Shown: piece by piece, positions 27,469-41,158 of the stretch | Numbering within the stretch: the stretch's first letter is position 1 | Layout: each line of letters begins with the position of its first letter | NCBI GenBank assembly: GCA_008694505.1 | Contig: VZDJ01000041.1 | Location: forward strand, 3,738,417-3,802,416 | Reading direction: 5' to 3' | DNA: 64,000 nucleotides | DNA from: Cyanoderma ruficeps | Taxonomy: Eukaryota; Chordata; Aves; Passeriformes; Timaliidae | Translations under genes and position numbers: made by a program | Notes under the pieces: generated by a model | Database searches by the model: none | What the model saw: only the letters and a program-made list of their open reading frames with translations | What the model was told of the DNA's origin: nothing

Positions 27469-27699
27469 CTCATGAAGCCATTTCTCAACTAGCCCCTTGG
27501 CACTTGCTGGAATTATTCGCAGCACGAGCTCTACTTTTTCATTTTCTGCTGAATCCATGTGGGTAATTTCTCTCTTGTGATTAAAAGTGAGCTTGTCAAT
27601 TCCTTCAAAGCATTTCCTTAGGTGTGGTTGGAGGTAGAGTGGACCCTTTGTCTCAAAAAGGATTCCTAAGAGATCATTGCTGCATCTAGGGAAAAAACC
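27469..27699 (-). pseudogene. Dynein heavy chain relic, linker exon with damaged start
   Basis: Minus strand, separated from the previous exon by a 93-base intron. Acceptor CATTTTTCAG, donor CATGAG|GTGAAT, length 231. The first codons should encode the conserved FFFLSND after FFPR, but entering in phase gives VFSLDA and then a TAG. The match continues in another frame as SNDLLGILFETKGP, so the junction holds indels that do not add to a multiple of three. From there about 75 codons stay open and clearly dynein: LYLQPHLRKCFEGIDKL, EITHMDSAENEKVEL, then IIPASAKGLVEKWLHE. The last part resembles the DNAH3 wording (YPANAKGMVEKWL, recalled), which is why DNAH3 is favoured. This is the most downstream exon seen; the next expected segment, leading to the AAA1 motor, was not found. 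Confidence 0.9.
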
Positions 27700-27792
27700 C
27701 TGAAAAATGATAAAAAAATGAACTTTAGAGGTATTTATATAAACATATTTTACACCAACACCAACAGCAGGCAGATGAAATGGACTGTTTAC

Positions 27793-27952
27793 CTTGGAAA
27801 GAATAGTCTTTTCTTCGCCAGATAATCATTCAAGGCCTTCCTGAATGTCATCCAAAAGCGATTCTGCCTCCTTCAACTTATCCAGCATCTGGGGCTGCGA
27901 GATAACCCTCATGGCATTGGTCTCCTTCACTGACTCCTCCGTTATTAGCCTC
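27793..27952 (-). pseudogene. Dynein heavy chain relic, linker exon with 1-bp insertion
   Basis: Minus strand: acceptor CACCCACCAG opens a 160-base exon closed by CCAAG|GTAAAC. One base completes a codon from the previous exon. Then follow RLITEESVKETNAMRV, ISQPQMLDKLKEAESLLDD and IQEGL, the linker segment that in relatives reads about W+xIM...QPKML-+L+EAN.LLEDIQKGL. Here an extra T (GGCCTTGAAT instead of the expected GGCCTGAAT-type reading) shifts the frame and would give an immediate TGA. In the other frame the match resumes at once with LNDYLAKKRLFFPR, one of the best-conserved strings of axonemal dyneins. Apart from the single extra base the exon is well preserved. It enters after one base of a codon, but the preceding visible exon (30975-31072) ends in phase 0. 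At least one exon must therefore have lain between them. Confidence 0.92.
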
Positions 27953-30900
27953 CTGGTGGGTGAGATAGAATACAGTGAATGTAATAACCATACTTCACAC
28001 AACAGGCTCTCTCTCTCTTTTAAATTGAAAATCCCCTTATTACAAAACAAGGGGTGTTCTTTTTCTTCTACCTTTAAGTAGGACTGCCACATTCATTGCT
28101 TTTTACAAAAACGCAGCTGCTTTTTAAGCTACAGATAAATAGAATCTGCTAGGCAGTAATTCTGCTCAGTCTGAATGTATTATTTTCTAAGTCACTTTGG
28201 TGAGGTGCTTTTTATTATGAACTGGAATGAACAGGGAAAGTCCTTTTCTCAACTAATTATGACTATGCTTTGTTCTATACTATTAACTTACAATGCCAGA
28301 TTGGACAGCTTTTTTTTTTTCTTCCTTCAACCAGTTCAACAAATTATCATGCTTTTTCTGGGAAATTAGAGAGCTAATTATTAAGACTTGATAGACAAAT
28401 GATGAAAATATAAATAACACTGAACAACAATGTATCAATAACATTCACACAATCCCTTTGATATGCACAATGCAATCCCCTATTTTAACACCACTGATGC
28501 ATGGACAGGAGTTACTTTGACTCAATCTACAGTATTTTCTTCTCAAAAAGATTTATTAAACTACATATTTTCTAACTGAGGAAAAAGCAAAGCTGAGACA
28601 CCATTTTTCATATACCTATGCCTGGCATGCTATTATTTTACTCCCTATTTATGGAAATCAGGAAAAACAAAATAGAAAGAAAAGCTATAAAGACATTAAA
28701 CCAGGAAAACATCAGGACATCTGTTGTTTCCCACTATAAGACATAATGTAGTATGTTTGATTTGAAAGACACTTGTGGTCTGTTTTTTTAATATTAATTA
28801 GCTACTTTAAGGAACAGATTAGTTTGCAGAGAAGATTTCTATATTCCTCACTAATGACAAAAACTGGAAAATTGTTCTGAGGGGTCATCCTTGTTCTACC
28901 TTCAGTCATCCATAATGCCTGGCTTGCACAAAGTAAAACATAGCTACCTTCCAAGCGGAAAACAGCACCTTTAGCTTAATGGTTGTCCACACAGACACTC
29001 CAAGAAATGAAGTGTAAGCATTTAGATATCACAACATAGATCCTTTTATGTAACATATACTGTACTGAATGGAATTCAAATAAATAATTAAATAAATAAA
29101 AATACTTTCTCCCTAAAATTAATTTTCAATACTTTTGAGCTGAAAACCATCAGTATGGTAGGAAAAAACCTGTCAGCTGAACTGCTGCTGCCCAGCATTC
29201 AGGTTTGCAAATTAGAAAGAATTCTGAAAATAAGCACTTGTTCAGTGAAAGAAAACTCACATCACCACCATCTCAATATCCCACTTGCATTCAAAGTTAT
29301 CCCATTCCTATTAATTTCTGCCTGAAATATTATGGGGGATATGGGGGATATAAGCACCTAGTGTGAAAATACATACATATATATAGCCAACAACAGTGAC
29401 ATTGCTTTGAGAAGCTAAAGCTTGCTACTTCCATGAGGTATTTCTCAGACCTCTGACACTTGGTAAACTATGGACCCTTTCGGGTTGCTTGTCTCCATTT
29501 CTAAAGACTAACTTGAATGCTGCAGTATCAGGAGAAACTTAATTCATGTAGACTGAAAAACAGTTGGTTCTACTAAAAAATAACTCTACATGTACCAGTG
29601 GAGCTTCCAAGATGTGAAAGTAAATGAACACCTCCACAGAAACATTTAATTAATTTTATTTTAATAGCAAGCTGGGTTTTCATGTACACTCTAATATGTC
29701 CCTCCATATTATCTCTGAAACAAGGACATGATCTAGCATATTGCATATTTAAGTATGTTATCTTTTGAGCTAAACTAATAAAATAATTTTGAAATTCTTA
29801 CTCCTGCTTGATAAAAAATATAACTGGATCTGTCAATTTAGCAACACTTCTTTTCCGGAAGTGACAGTAAGGACACTAAAAAAAACCCCAAACCCGTGAA
29901 TGTGAGAAGCCTTACCAATGTGGGGTACTGTTTTTCCTAAACTAATTTCAGAATTAAAATCTCAGCAATTTTGTTGAGAATGTCATGACAGATTACTGAT
30001 TATCTGACTTTCAACATGGCTAGTATCAATGGAGAAATATATTTTGATTAAAAATGAACCTATTTCATTTTAGCCAAATCAATTAAACACAGTGAAATAG
30101 TCAGATTCCACCCTGTGCTCATCCTCTGCTGAGCACTCCCTGAGAGCTTTTCACAATAGCCAGGGTTATGGTACAGTGATTGAGTGACCTGACAAACATT
30201 ATAGCCCTAGTAGAAGCCCATTTACATACAGGGGTAAGAGCTATAAACTCCCATTTTTGCAATTTACCCACCTGACCATGTTTCCCTTCAGTTCAGAAGA
30301 AAGAATCAAAATGAAAAAAAATTCAAAAAAAAAAAAAAAGAAGAAAGAAACCCAAACCTCCTGTCTCTACCAAACCATTTTGTAGCTACTCCATTCCCTT
30401 GTACCTGTATTAAGATAGCTACGGATGTCTTCTGATGTGTTACTGACATGATTGAAAACAAGTGTTTTACAGGTGGTTTTAGATATGCATGCATTTTGAA
30501 TATTCTGCAGGTCATTCATTAGTAGATCAGAAGTATATCTAAACACAGGCTTGGTATTTCAGGGAAGAGACAGCAGTAAAGCCCAGTTCCTACAAATCTA
30601 AAAATAATTTAAGAAATATTTTGCTAAAAATGTTCTTTACCTGTTTCCAATTTTACTTCATGGAGTACAATGAAAAACAAGACATGCAGAAGTGGTTGTC
30701 TTTGTCACTTGAATCCTAACTTACTGGGAGGCTGTTTCTCTATTGTTTCTGACCTCGTATCATAAAAAATAAATAAAAATCAATTTAGGACAATGAGTTT
30801 TGAACTTTAGTTTCCCCTCAGTATTCTAAAGTGGCACAGCTAAGTTGGAAAAGTTTTAAATAATGGAAGTCAGTGAAGCCTAAATCACACACAATGGTGA

Positions 30901-30974
30901 AAGCTGAGATGCAAGATGGAGATGAAATCTAAAAGCTAATTAAATTCAACAAGAGCCTCTCAAAGGCAACATAC
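27953..30974 (-). other. Intron(s) of dynein relic; expected linker exon not seen
   Basis: In intact relatives the exon matching NEMLAWEAKL is followed by a segment like DEWLKVQATWLYLEPIF, then EEGRRF and a W-K/R motif, before the 27793-27952 exon. I found none of these on the minus strand here. A poly-A run lies at 30325-30340, a small AATA-rich patch at about 29070-29105 and two and a half copies of ATATGGGGG at about 29332-29351. Confidence 0.5.
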
Positions 30975-31072
30975 CAGCTTAGCCTCCCATGCTAACATTT
31001 CGTTTTGAAGGGTGCAGTAAATGGAGGGCCTTTCATGGCTGCAGATTTCACAATATGATCCACCAACTAAAC
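30975..31072 (-). pseudogene. Dynein heavy chain relic, linker exon with TAG and 1-bp deletion
   Basis: Minus strand: a textbook acceptor (run of T and C ending CCCCTCAG) opens a 98-base exon closed by CTG|GTATGT. In the first frame it reads V, stop, then LVDHIVKSAAMKGPPFTAPF, matching the dynein linker consensus LLDDHIVKTQTMRGSPFIKPF. The match then jumps by one base into NEMLAWEAKL, matching the continuing ENEIKAWEEKL-type segment. Restoring one base gives 99 bases, exactly 33 codons, the length expected if the exon was once intact and began and ended in phase 0. The second codon is TAG where family members carry a sense codon. The exon therefore carries two independent lesions. The two halves of the match sit in different frames with no gap, so this is one exon and not two overlapping genes. 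Confidence 0.88.
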
Positions 31073-32317
31073 CTGAGGGGGGAGAGAAAAAAAGATTAGA
31101 TGCATGGATTACTGTACTGAATAGATGCCAAGGCCAAGATAAAAAGAATAGATAAGTTAGGGCTTCTGAGGAGCTAAATTTGAAGCCAACCAGCAAAACA
31201 GATTGAACTTTATTACCTCTAGTCACTGAGGAAATTCCCTAGAGAGTAGGATGTAATTTGAAAAGGTCAGAAAAAAAATTTCCTTCACAGTATTATTGCC
31301 CCATGCTTTAAAGGTGTACAATTGTGATATGCCAGCTCTGATCATTTTTATTGACTTGCTCTAGAGAGACAGACAGATGCCCAGGGAGTCACGACAGACA
31401 GATAAGACATATCCTACCTTTGTTTCCAGTTTCAAAACATATCACACATTATTAGGTATGTTTTGATGTTAATAATTTCAATTTATCCTTTGCCATATCT
31501 GAGAAGAATTTCCTTGTTTCTCTAAGACAGCACAGAAGGGGGGAGGGAGGGAAATCCTCTGCATAACATGGGAAATTTGCTACAATTTTTCATATTTGAT
31601 CTGAGCACTCATTGAATTCTATGTGGATCTGAAATACATAACTGAAATTCACGAAGTGTAATAGGATTTTCTAGATGTTTTTAGGTACGCTCGGTTGATT
31701 TTTTTCACCTAAAGTGCAGCAGATCTTACTGAATAGATTATAGGAATGATCTTCAGCATACTGACAGTACAAGCTTTATTACCAGTGTGGCTGTCTTGGG
31801 GGAAAAAATACAATATACAAAAAAAACTCATGAAGAAACAGAAAACAAACCTACCCCAATTAAAGTAATTCAATTCTTTGACTTAGCATTCACAGATGTT
31901 TGTAATCAAATACAAACATTTGCTAACATCACACTTACAGTCAATTTTTTGTCATGCAATTAAAATCAAAAGAGATTAAAGAACACAAAAGAAGAATTAT
32001 CCAACCCAACCCCTGGAAAATTTTAATTAACATTAGATTTTCTTTTGCTCAAAAGATATTTTTCCTTCCATTCATAATACAAGCATATGTACTCCATGTA
32101 TCCTGACCCTGAATGCACAGCAGAGGCAATTAATGGCCATTAAAGTACAGCTCTGTGAGTTCCTCTACTGTATCATGTTTATGGACCCCTCCTGCAAGCT
32201 GACTAAACCCATTTCCACTTGGATAAGAAAGTCATTTCCCTATGGTTATATTCCCTCCTTCCAAGCCCTGTACATCAGAGGGCCACATGAAATATCAGCA
32301 GAAGATTTGCATGTGTA

Positions 32318-32335
32318 CATATATATATATATATT
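32318..32335. repeat. (AT)n microsatellite
   Basis: About nine AT units follow ATGTGTAC and precede a poly-T run. Confidence 0.9.
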
Positions 32336-34540
32336 ATTTTTTTTTCACTCCTCCAGGACTATGCCTCTGAAACGAGGTCAGAAACAAACTGCTTGGCTAT
32401 AGCAAAGAAAAAAAATCATCAGGAATTGTTCCGCTAATGGCAGCAGATACTTTCAATTGAAATGGACTTTCCAACAGAAAAGATGCACAGATGACTTAAA
32501 TGCAACACTTTCTCCTACAATTTAGGAAGCTCTTGAAAGCAGACAAGAGCATCTGTACACATGAAAAAGGGGCTGAGGAGAAGTAACTCCTTACTAGATT
32601 TACAACACTTGATTTAGGCTCTACTATTATTTTATTTTTTTAATCCGACTTCCACTGTCAGCGTCAGGATGATGCTGAAACTGAAGTAGGAATTTAGTTT
32701 TCTAAGATCACAGGTGTGTAGCTACAGAGGAACCCTCAAGTTTCTGTGGAAACATGACAACATTGTGATTTTTATCCCTGTTTTCTTCCCAACAGAAGGA
32801 GTGACAGAGAAATTAAGTTCTGTTGTCCTCCTGACTTATGCTCAAAGACAAAATCATGCACCCTATCAATCTTTTCGCCAAAAAAAGCCCTTACTCATCA
32901 TGAAAAAAAAATTGTTCAAGGCACAAATATATAATGTCAGAACTCAATTTTCAACAAGTATTTCCCACCAACATAATTTGATGCCATTTGCAATGCAATA
33001 ATGTGATGCCACGTCATTCCATGCTTACAAGACTCTCACTACCCTTGCTGCTATTCCTTTTTTTCCCCTGTCTCCTCAAGGGCAGCACATGTTAACAGAC
33101 AAGTAACTTAAATTCTAATTCATTCTACCACACATGGAAAGGGTAGTTCCCTAAAATTTTCCATGTGACATCCTTCTCACTCTGAGACAAAAAAAACTTG
33201 TGGAAAGCTGATCCTATTTAATCCTCAGATACAGGCAACCACACTCTCCACCTTTTTGCAATAATTTTTATGATACTGTTTGCCTCCCATATGATTATTA
33301 GCCATGCTGATGGTAAAATTGCACAAAATTCAAAATAATGCTAACTTACACAGTAACAATAGGTTTAGTTTACCACCAAAACAGCTTGCTCAGAAAGGTG
33401 AAACATTTTCAGTTACTTCTAACTGGGATTTCATTTTAAACAATATTCTCACAGTTTAATGACAAGTTTTTTGGTTAGGTGTAGGAATCACACTTCTTTC
33501 CTTTCCAGCCTTCAAGTCTAAGGTGTTGTGATCCAAGTGGAACACCAGTTGGTGTAACAGGATCCCACCAGTAGGATGTCTTACTTTCTGCTTTTCTGTG
33601 TGTGACCAGGAGACTGTGACATTTATATATATTCAATTTGAAAAGGAAGACCTTGCAATTCTGCATCCTAACAAAGAAAGGAATTGTAGGTGCCTTTGTC
33701 TTGTGAACACTAGATTACTGAAACCCATCCAGCATGCGATTTTAGCCAATTGAAAAAACATGAATCCACACAATATTTTTTTTCTGTTGTAAACACATAA
33801 CCATGAGAGCTACAAGACAGGTATTCCCTATACAGTCTTTCACTAGAATGAATTCTGCCCTTCATTTCAGATGCAAAGCCCCTCCTCCCCAAACAGCTGG
33901 TAACAAAGGAAAATGCCATTTGTCCGTCCTGACCAACAGCCGGAGTCCTCACAGCACTTGAGGGAGGGCTGCATTCTCATATTTGTGCTACCAAAATTAG
34001 TTGTCACTCATGTATTCTTCAGTTTTGTTCTGACCAGCTGACATGCCTAAGCTGTATCCCTCTTCTTAAGAGGAAAAAATTCAAACAAACAAAAAAAGCC
34101 ACAAAAACTAAAACAACAAAAGCTGGGTCCAGAGCATGCTCCAGACACAATCCTAGTTTTAGATGAGCTCCAGCATCACTTCAGCCTGCAGCAGGCCATG
34201 TTGCTCACATGCATAGCTCTCGCAAAAGAATTAGGTAACTATTTTACAGATGAGGAAGAAATATTTGAGAGGTGGATATAATTACTAAGATTAACTCCAT
34301 CAAGCAGTCTTACGTGGTGGCTACCAGTTTTACTATTTCCAAGTGCTCCAAAAGGTCTTCTTTCTGAATGGACTAGCTACTGGAAAAGTCTGGTGAGCTT
34401 GTTTGTTTCTGTGTTTTGGTTTTGCCTTTTTTTGTTATGCTCAGTATAAAAAGTTTGTCAATGCAGTTATAGGAAACATTTCAGCATCTTCTATCATATT
34501 GGGGCAGCTAAACATGTTTTGTATCCTTCAGAATAGGTCC

Positions 34541-34595
34541 CAAATGTTGATGGTCTTAAAGGTCTTTTTCAACTTAATCACTCTATGATTCTTTG
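34541..34595 (+). mobile_element. CR1 LINE 3' tail, plus strand
   Basis: TGGTCTTAAAGGTCTTTTTC, then AACTTAATCACTCTATGATTC, is the CR1 3' UTR end followed by the terminal octamer (ATTCTATG-like). Only the last 55 or so bases can be recognised. It inserted in the sense opposite to the dynein relic. Confidence 0.75.
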
Positions 34596-37500
34596 TCAGT
34601 TAATCACTTAGTAAATATTTGCTTTCTCTTGAAAGCCACTCTATGATGTGTGTAATTTAAACCTGTCATTTTTTGGTATACAAAAGAAATACAGCACTCT
34701 CAAAAAAGGCTGCAATACATTTACTAGATGTAATGTTTATTTCTTGAATGGCAACTCATTCTAAAATAAATTAGACCTTCAAGACATAGGAAAAAAACCC
34801 CACTTTTGAATTTACTGTGCATAATAGTACATTTTGCCAAATTCTCTCATGTGAACACTGAATCAACTCCTAGGTCTAATATCATTAGACTTAACATGCA
34901 ACAAATTAGGTTTGAGAACAATGAAATGCAATTAAAATACCATGTGTACTGCAGCACAGATAACATTTCATGTATGTTTTGATTATTTTGTAGCTGTCCA
35001 TTGCAGCCTTGTAACATTTCAGTATTTGATCACTTACAGCATATTTGTCTTTGACAAACAAGCACAAGAGGTCAAATGGCACCATTCATATTTATGCCTC
35101 CCTTCTATGTCATGCTATTTATAAGAATGGGGTTTTCTCCATTACTTGTATCAAAATAGTGCCTGAAATCCCCAGCTCCTTCCAGCACAGACTACAACCC
35201 ATCAAATTCTGTACTTTCCTCCCTCAGAGGCCTTATAGCCGAAGTTGGAAATGAAAGAGAAACAAAGTGACTTGTCTAAAATCTTTCTTTTATCTCTCCT
35301 TCACACATGCATGGACTTACAGGGCTGTCTTTTTTCTAAAGAGATGAAAGAGACCTTATAGAGAAATACATGGTACAAGTGAGGAATTAAAGTTAATACT
35401 ATAATGAGGAAGTGGGGCAAGAGTTAATATTGTGCATAACATTTTAGAGCACACTGACATTGTTGAAGGCAGACTCAAATTGTATAGGTACAAAAGGAAA
35501 AGGACAATCAAAGCAAAAACATTTAAAAGTTACACAATCTAACAAAAAAAAAAAAGGCTGGGTAAAATAATATCAAGATTTGATTTTAAGCATCTGAGAG
35601 CTCATGTTCTTGGAAAGAAGTATATTGTTCCTCTGGGAATTTGGCTGAGTTTTCTTCCTTCTTTCCAAAAGTAAAATTTTCACTCTCATATCCAGAGAGA
35701 AAATTAACATAAAAGTAGTCTCTGATTTAAACATAGTCTAATACTACTCTGGAGACTAATAAGCATACAGATAATTTTCACCCAAGAGAAAAAGGACTTC
35801 TTAGGCTGTTTGGAAAATGACACTGGCAATTGTTGGAATATGCTCCTAATGCACTAAAGATGGTCAACCAAAGTGGAATTGTCAAGAAAAAGAAGAGGGT
35901 GATAGTCAGAATTTAGATGAATTTTCTGTGTGATCTTACAGCCATTTTGATGGACTGTGCATTTGTACATGCATACACGAGTATGCCAATTATAGATAGA
36001 AAACAAGCTTGCTATACTCTGCAGACACAACTTTCATACAGGCCTTTTCACTACTTTAAATGCAGTTAGCCATATTTTTATCTGGTCTTGCAATTTTCCA
36101 TCTGAGAATCTATAGGCTTGGAAAAGCCATTATCCAAAAATCATGTCTCTTGTAGTAGATACTCACCCAAATTAAATGCTCTGTGTTTATGGTGACATAA
36201 AAATGACACACACAGATTCGTTCACAACCACTGCGCAAGCATCAGTTAGTGCATGCACACATACACACTCAGGAAAGAATCAAACTGAATTCAAATACTC
36301 ATAATGTTTGTCCTACTTCTCAGCTGGTCCAGCTGACAATTGAAACCTGAATTAGTTCATTAAGAGACACTTTAACATAGGAAAAGTTACTGTCTTATGT
36401 TGAGGCTTTATTAATTTCATGGCAGTTCTGTCTGAAACAGGAACTGGTCCAAAGTAGGAACCTCATAAATTCACACGTGCACACTCACATAAACACACAT
36501 ATACAATATGTACCAGAAGAAAGGGTTGCAGCATCATTGTCATTGATGATAAGGAATGTAGATAGGGGAAACACAATAATACATGAGGAACAATAATATT
36601 GAGGAGAGGTAGTAAGAGCGAAGCTATGTGAGGTTGAAAAGAAGACAAGAAGTCTCTACTTAATGTCATTGACAAAGAAGCTAATGGAGTTATCTAAGAA
36701 AGGAATTTATTCTCATAGCTTGAGTCTTCCTTTCAGAACATATCTCTGCACAGACATGGGCAACACAACAAGCAGAGTATCTGTAATATGGCAGAAAAGG
36801 TGATACTGACCTACTCCGCTTTTCCTTCTTTTACTATCTTGTATAGTTTTAGATAGTTGAAAGTAATTGTAGATTAAAAGCAGATTGTTTCTAATTAGTG
36901 TAAAAATTCAAGAGGAACAATTGAAGAATAGACAAAAATTCAGGAAATTTAATTTAAAAGTAGAATTAAAAAAGACCAGTGATGTGAAAAAGAAATTTTT
37001 GGTTATCAGCCTTGATTTGATGGAAGTTTGCAGATAATATACAGTTATTACACTTGCCCTTTTGACATACATATCGTGGCTTGAAATATAGACATGAAGT
37101 AAATTAATGAATGAAAAAATGAAGGTTGAAGCTGAATCTGAGCATGAGGCATAAGAACATCTAGCAGAGAAAAGCATATTGAAAAGTTCACCTACAAAGT
37201 GAGTGTGATTCTGTGATAGCACAGAAATAGTTGATCAAGTAGGAGTTTGCAAGACTTTTTCAAATCCATGCTGGCACAAGACACTTAGAAAAAAATATTC
37301 ACCATTGGTGATAGCACTCTCAGACATTTGGAGTAGTCTAGTAGAATAACACTCTGGTTTTTCTTTTGAAAGGCAAAAGAACTCTTTTTTTCAGGTGCAT
37401 AGCATTTCTCACACACTATTAGGAAGAAAGAGCAATTGTGGTATAATAAAGAACAAACTAAAATTCATGGTCAGCCTAAAGATCTTTAATTAGAAGAGAA

Positions 37501-40500
37501 ATATGATCCACAAGAAAAATCAAAAATTACCCAAGTTGTGTACCAAGCACAAGGAGAAAGGGACAGACATGATAGATGATCAGGGTAAATGATGAGGTGA
37601 GATACAGTGATAGTACAGAAACAGAGTGAATGTAAAAGAACAACTGTACTATAAAAGAAAAGGAGCCTGGAGAAGGGGGACACAGAATCTGGAAGAGACT
37701 AGAGGACTTCACTTCTGGAAGGGTCCTGAAGACATTTTTAAACAGAGACCCTTCATATCAATGGATACTTTGAGATGGAACATGAATAAGAAAGGATATG
37801 CAATATGTGCTTCCCTTTATCGAGGGGAATGTTAATTGCTTAATGTTATACAATGAACTTTAAAAATAGAGAATATTTAATTGTGCAATAGATTCAGACT
37901 ACAAATGACTTTAGAAAAAACTCGAGTGAGTAACTGAGGTATAAGTTATTTTCAGTAAGTGAAATGTAAGTTGTTCTAGTAAACTTGTAACAAAAAAACT
38001 GCTTCAGAAAGCATCACATATCAAAAAATTCAATGCTAGAAGTTAGAATAGATATGAAAAATTTCAAAAATTATCCATAAAAGCAGAAGATACTTTTTGA
38101 CTTGCACTCTATAAAAGATTCCCTAATGCAGCAACAGCAGTCTCCTTGTTTTGAGAAATACTTAACAAGTCAAATAGGTAGCCCACAGAGCCAAAACTGA
38201 CACATTAATTGCTTGGAAGACCAGAAACATTGTTCTGATTTTGGAACCAAAAAATCCCTGAAATCCACTGGAAATATCTGAACAGAGGGAATGAATATAT
38301 ATAGTCACTCAACTCATTCACAGAGCCGAAACCAAGACAGCACAGTGTCTCATCTTTCCTTCCAAGTATGACGAGAACTACAATAATGTGGACTGCAAAA
38401 TAAAAGCCCTAAAGCATTTAAGGAGGAGATGAAGAGAGAATTTCTGCATTAGCAACAGGTTGTAGAAAAAAAACCCCATGAAATTCAACATGAATGGTTA
38501 AGTAAGGAGCAAGACAGATGAGTTCAAACCAAGGACACATATAAACAGCGCTAGGAATTGTTTCCATTCTTAGATGGGCTTGTCCCAGACCAGATGTAAT
38601 GTCGCTACATGATGTGGGAATGTAAAACCCATAGAGGTGGTGCTGAGTGAGAAGGAGGAATCTCCTTTTTTACTATTCCTCCTTGTTTAATGTCTGTTGT
38701 TCAGGTTAAGTACATTTTCTAAGAACCAAGTCTCTTGGATACTTGAGATCTTTTTACAAGGGTGCTTATATCCATGGCTTTCACATGTGCTTTAAAATGT
38801 TTCAGTTCCAGGAGACCAAAAATGATGTATTTTCCAGAGGAATTTGATGACCACTCACTTTTAATAATGCAGAAATTTTTGAGAAATAAAAGCAAAACAG
38901 GCAATTAGTCATGACACTACGATATTTTTCCTGCATGATTTTTTGTGTCCTTCTCATTTGAGGGTTGACTGCAGAGCTCATAAGTATTTATTTATTGTTA
39001 TTTGGTTAAGCTATGCCCAAACTAGCTAATTTTGGAACTAAAGAAAGATATAATCTTAAAAATGTTTACTAAGCAATTTTATACAAATTCTGTAGAATGC
39101 ATAGTTCAGGCACAGCAGGTGTCAGAAGATACCAAACACACCTTTACATTGTTGACTGGAAACGAGAACCTGTTGCAAGGTTAAATCAGCTTTTGCAGCT
39201 GTATCACATAGATGCCCTGAGTAACAGATGACTTTTGCTACCAAGATTCTGGTCTGAACTTCTGTTTCAAAGGCCAAAAGCAAATACTGCAGGCTTCTTT
39301 CACACTGATTTTGCTCTCAAACAATGGTTGAGTAAAGGTCAAAGTTTGGAGAGATGTTCTGCATCAGATGTTGTCTTTCTTTAAACATTTATGTGGAAGC
39401 TGCTGCTTTATTTTCTATGGGAAAAAAAAAGACATTGGTAGTTTTTTTTAAGCGATGGGTTAATCCATTCTTTTTTTCATCTACCATTTTATTTGAAGAT
39501 CATCAGCTGCCCAAAAGATCTTGTCTATGAATCATTTACTCCAGAAATTTGCTAGTGAGAGCAATGTCTGGACTCAAATTTTCATGAATTTTTCAAACTC
39601 CATCTTAAAACTAATTTGGATTTGTGCGTCTCCCTCTTTCCCTTTCTGTGTTCCAGAAGCTGATGCGTCTCTCTTTTTTTCTCTTTCAGCTACTCCTTGC
39701 ATAAAGAAGTCAAGCTCTATTGAGGGTGGTGAAGTACTTGACATTAAATGGTCTAGTATAGCATTTTATGACTCAGAGCTCCTGATGAATGTGATTTATT
39801 AGGGATAAAAGCTTTTTCTTAGGTCAGATGTCTGGACTGAAGAGACAGTTCATTATAGAGGATCACTCATATTTAGCAACGTAATAGGAATGAAGCAATT
39901 TTTTTATCATATTGGTCCACATCTGACTTGTACCACTACTGTTCTCCTCTTCAGATAGAGTTAATTGTCAGCTGAACAATGAAGGTACCTGGAACTAATT
40001 TATTTAGGAATATGTTCCATCTGTAAAGCCTCCGCTAATGGAGTACAAGAGGCCATGACTAAAGGATTCAGGTATAACATTTAAGACCTTAGATAATAAC
40101 TTGCAGAAAATATCATCAACTCTACGTGTCAACTTACACAAAAACAGAACTATTGAACCTTTTAAAAAGGAGTATTTTGTTCACAAAGCTAAAGTAACCA
40201 GAACTATTTCTATTCACCATAATGGTGGAATAACAGAGTCAAAAGAGTTCTCTCTCTCATTGCAACATACAGAAGAAAAGAGATTCCAACCAACCGAGAT
40301 GAAAAGATCTGACACTTTTTATAACTGTAACTGTAGCTACCTGCACTGAACCAGGACCACTACAAACATCTGGAGAACATTTATGAAAGAACTGTCCAAA
40401 TAAGAAAATTACAATTCTAATTATTATTTTGGTACAAACAGGTCCAGTACTTACAACCCTCGCTTTTCATTTTGTCAAGACATTGTGTGTAAAGCTTCTG

Positions 40501-41112
40501 ATGGAATTACTGAATTTCACATGGGAGCTGACCCCTGAATATTTTAGCTCTGAAGCAAAAGAATAAATGAATTGAAAACTGGACATATGCTGTATGGTGG
40601 CTGATCTATATTAAGAACACTTATGCTCTAGATATTCTTTTGTACTACTTTAAGACTTATTTACAGTTTTGCATACAACTGAACTACAAAGAGGGATTAA
40701 GTGCAATAATGGAATATCTTAATCTGTGCTGCTCTAAATGAAATTAAGAAAATAAATTGTATTTGTATTTTCCTGCACAAAATAATGCAGTTAAAAGCTT
40801 TTCCATGACAATCCAAAACATGTAGCCCAATTGTCCTATTACATAAAAAACGGGATTATTTTGTTCTAATTCCTGCAAAAGGAGAAATTTTTGTTGTTGC
40901 AAAAGTTCTTTTAATGAGATTGATTTAATCTTTCTGTTATTTGGTTTTATTCCATTTACTATCTAGCCTTATTAAATTCGCAAAATAGCTTGTTTATCTT
41001 CATTCTGAGAATGTAGGTGCCAATAATTTGCAAAAATATCAGTCAAAAACAGACCAGTTAGATGTTCCTGGCTGGCATATTGTCAAGGCACACAATGAGG
41101 GAACCTCCCTAT

Positions 41113-41158
41113 TCTCTCTCACACACATACTCCTTTCTCTCTCACATACACACACTCA
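41113..41158. repeat. CT/CA-rich simple repeat
   Basis: Alternating CTCTCTCACACACA-type blocks, imperfect. Confidence 0.85.
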
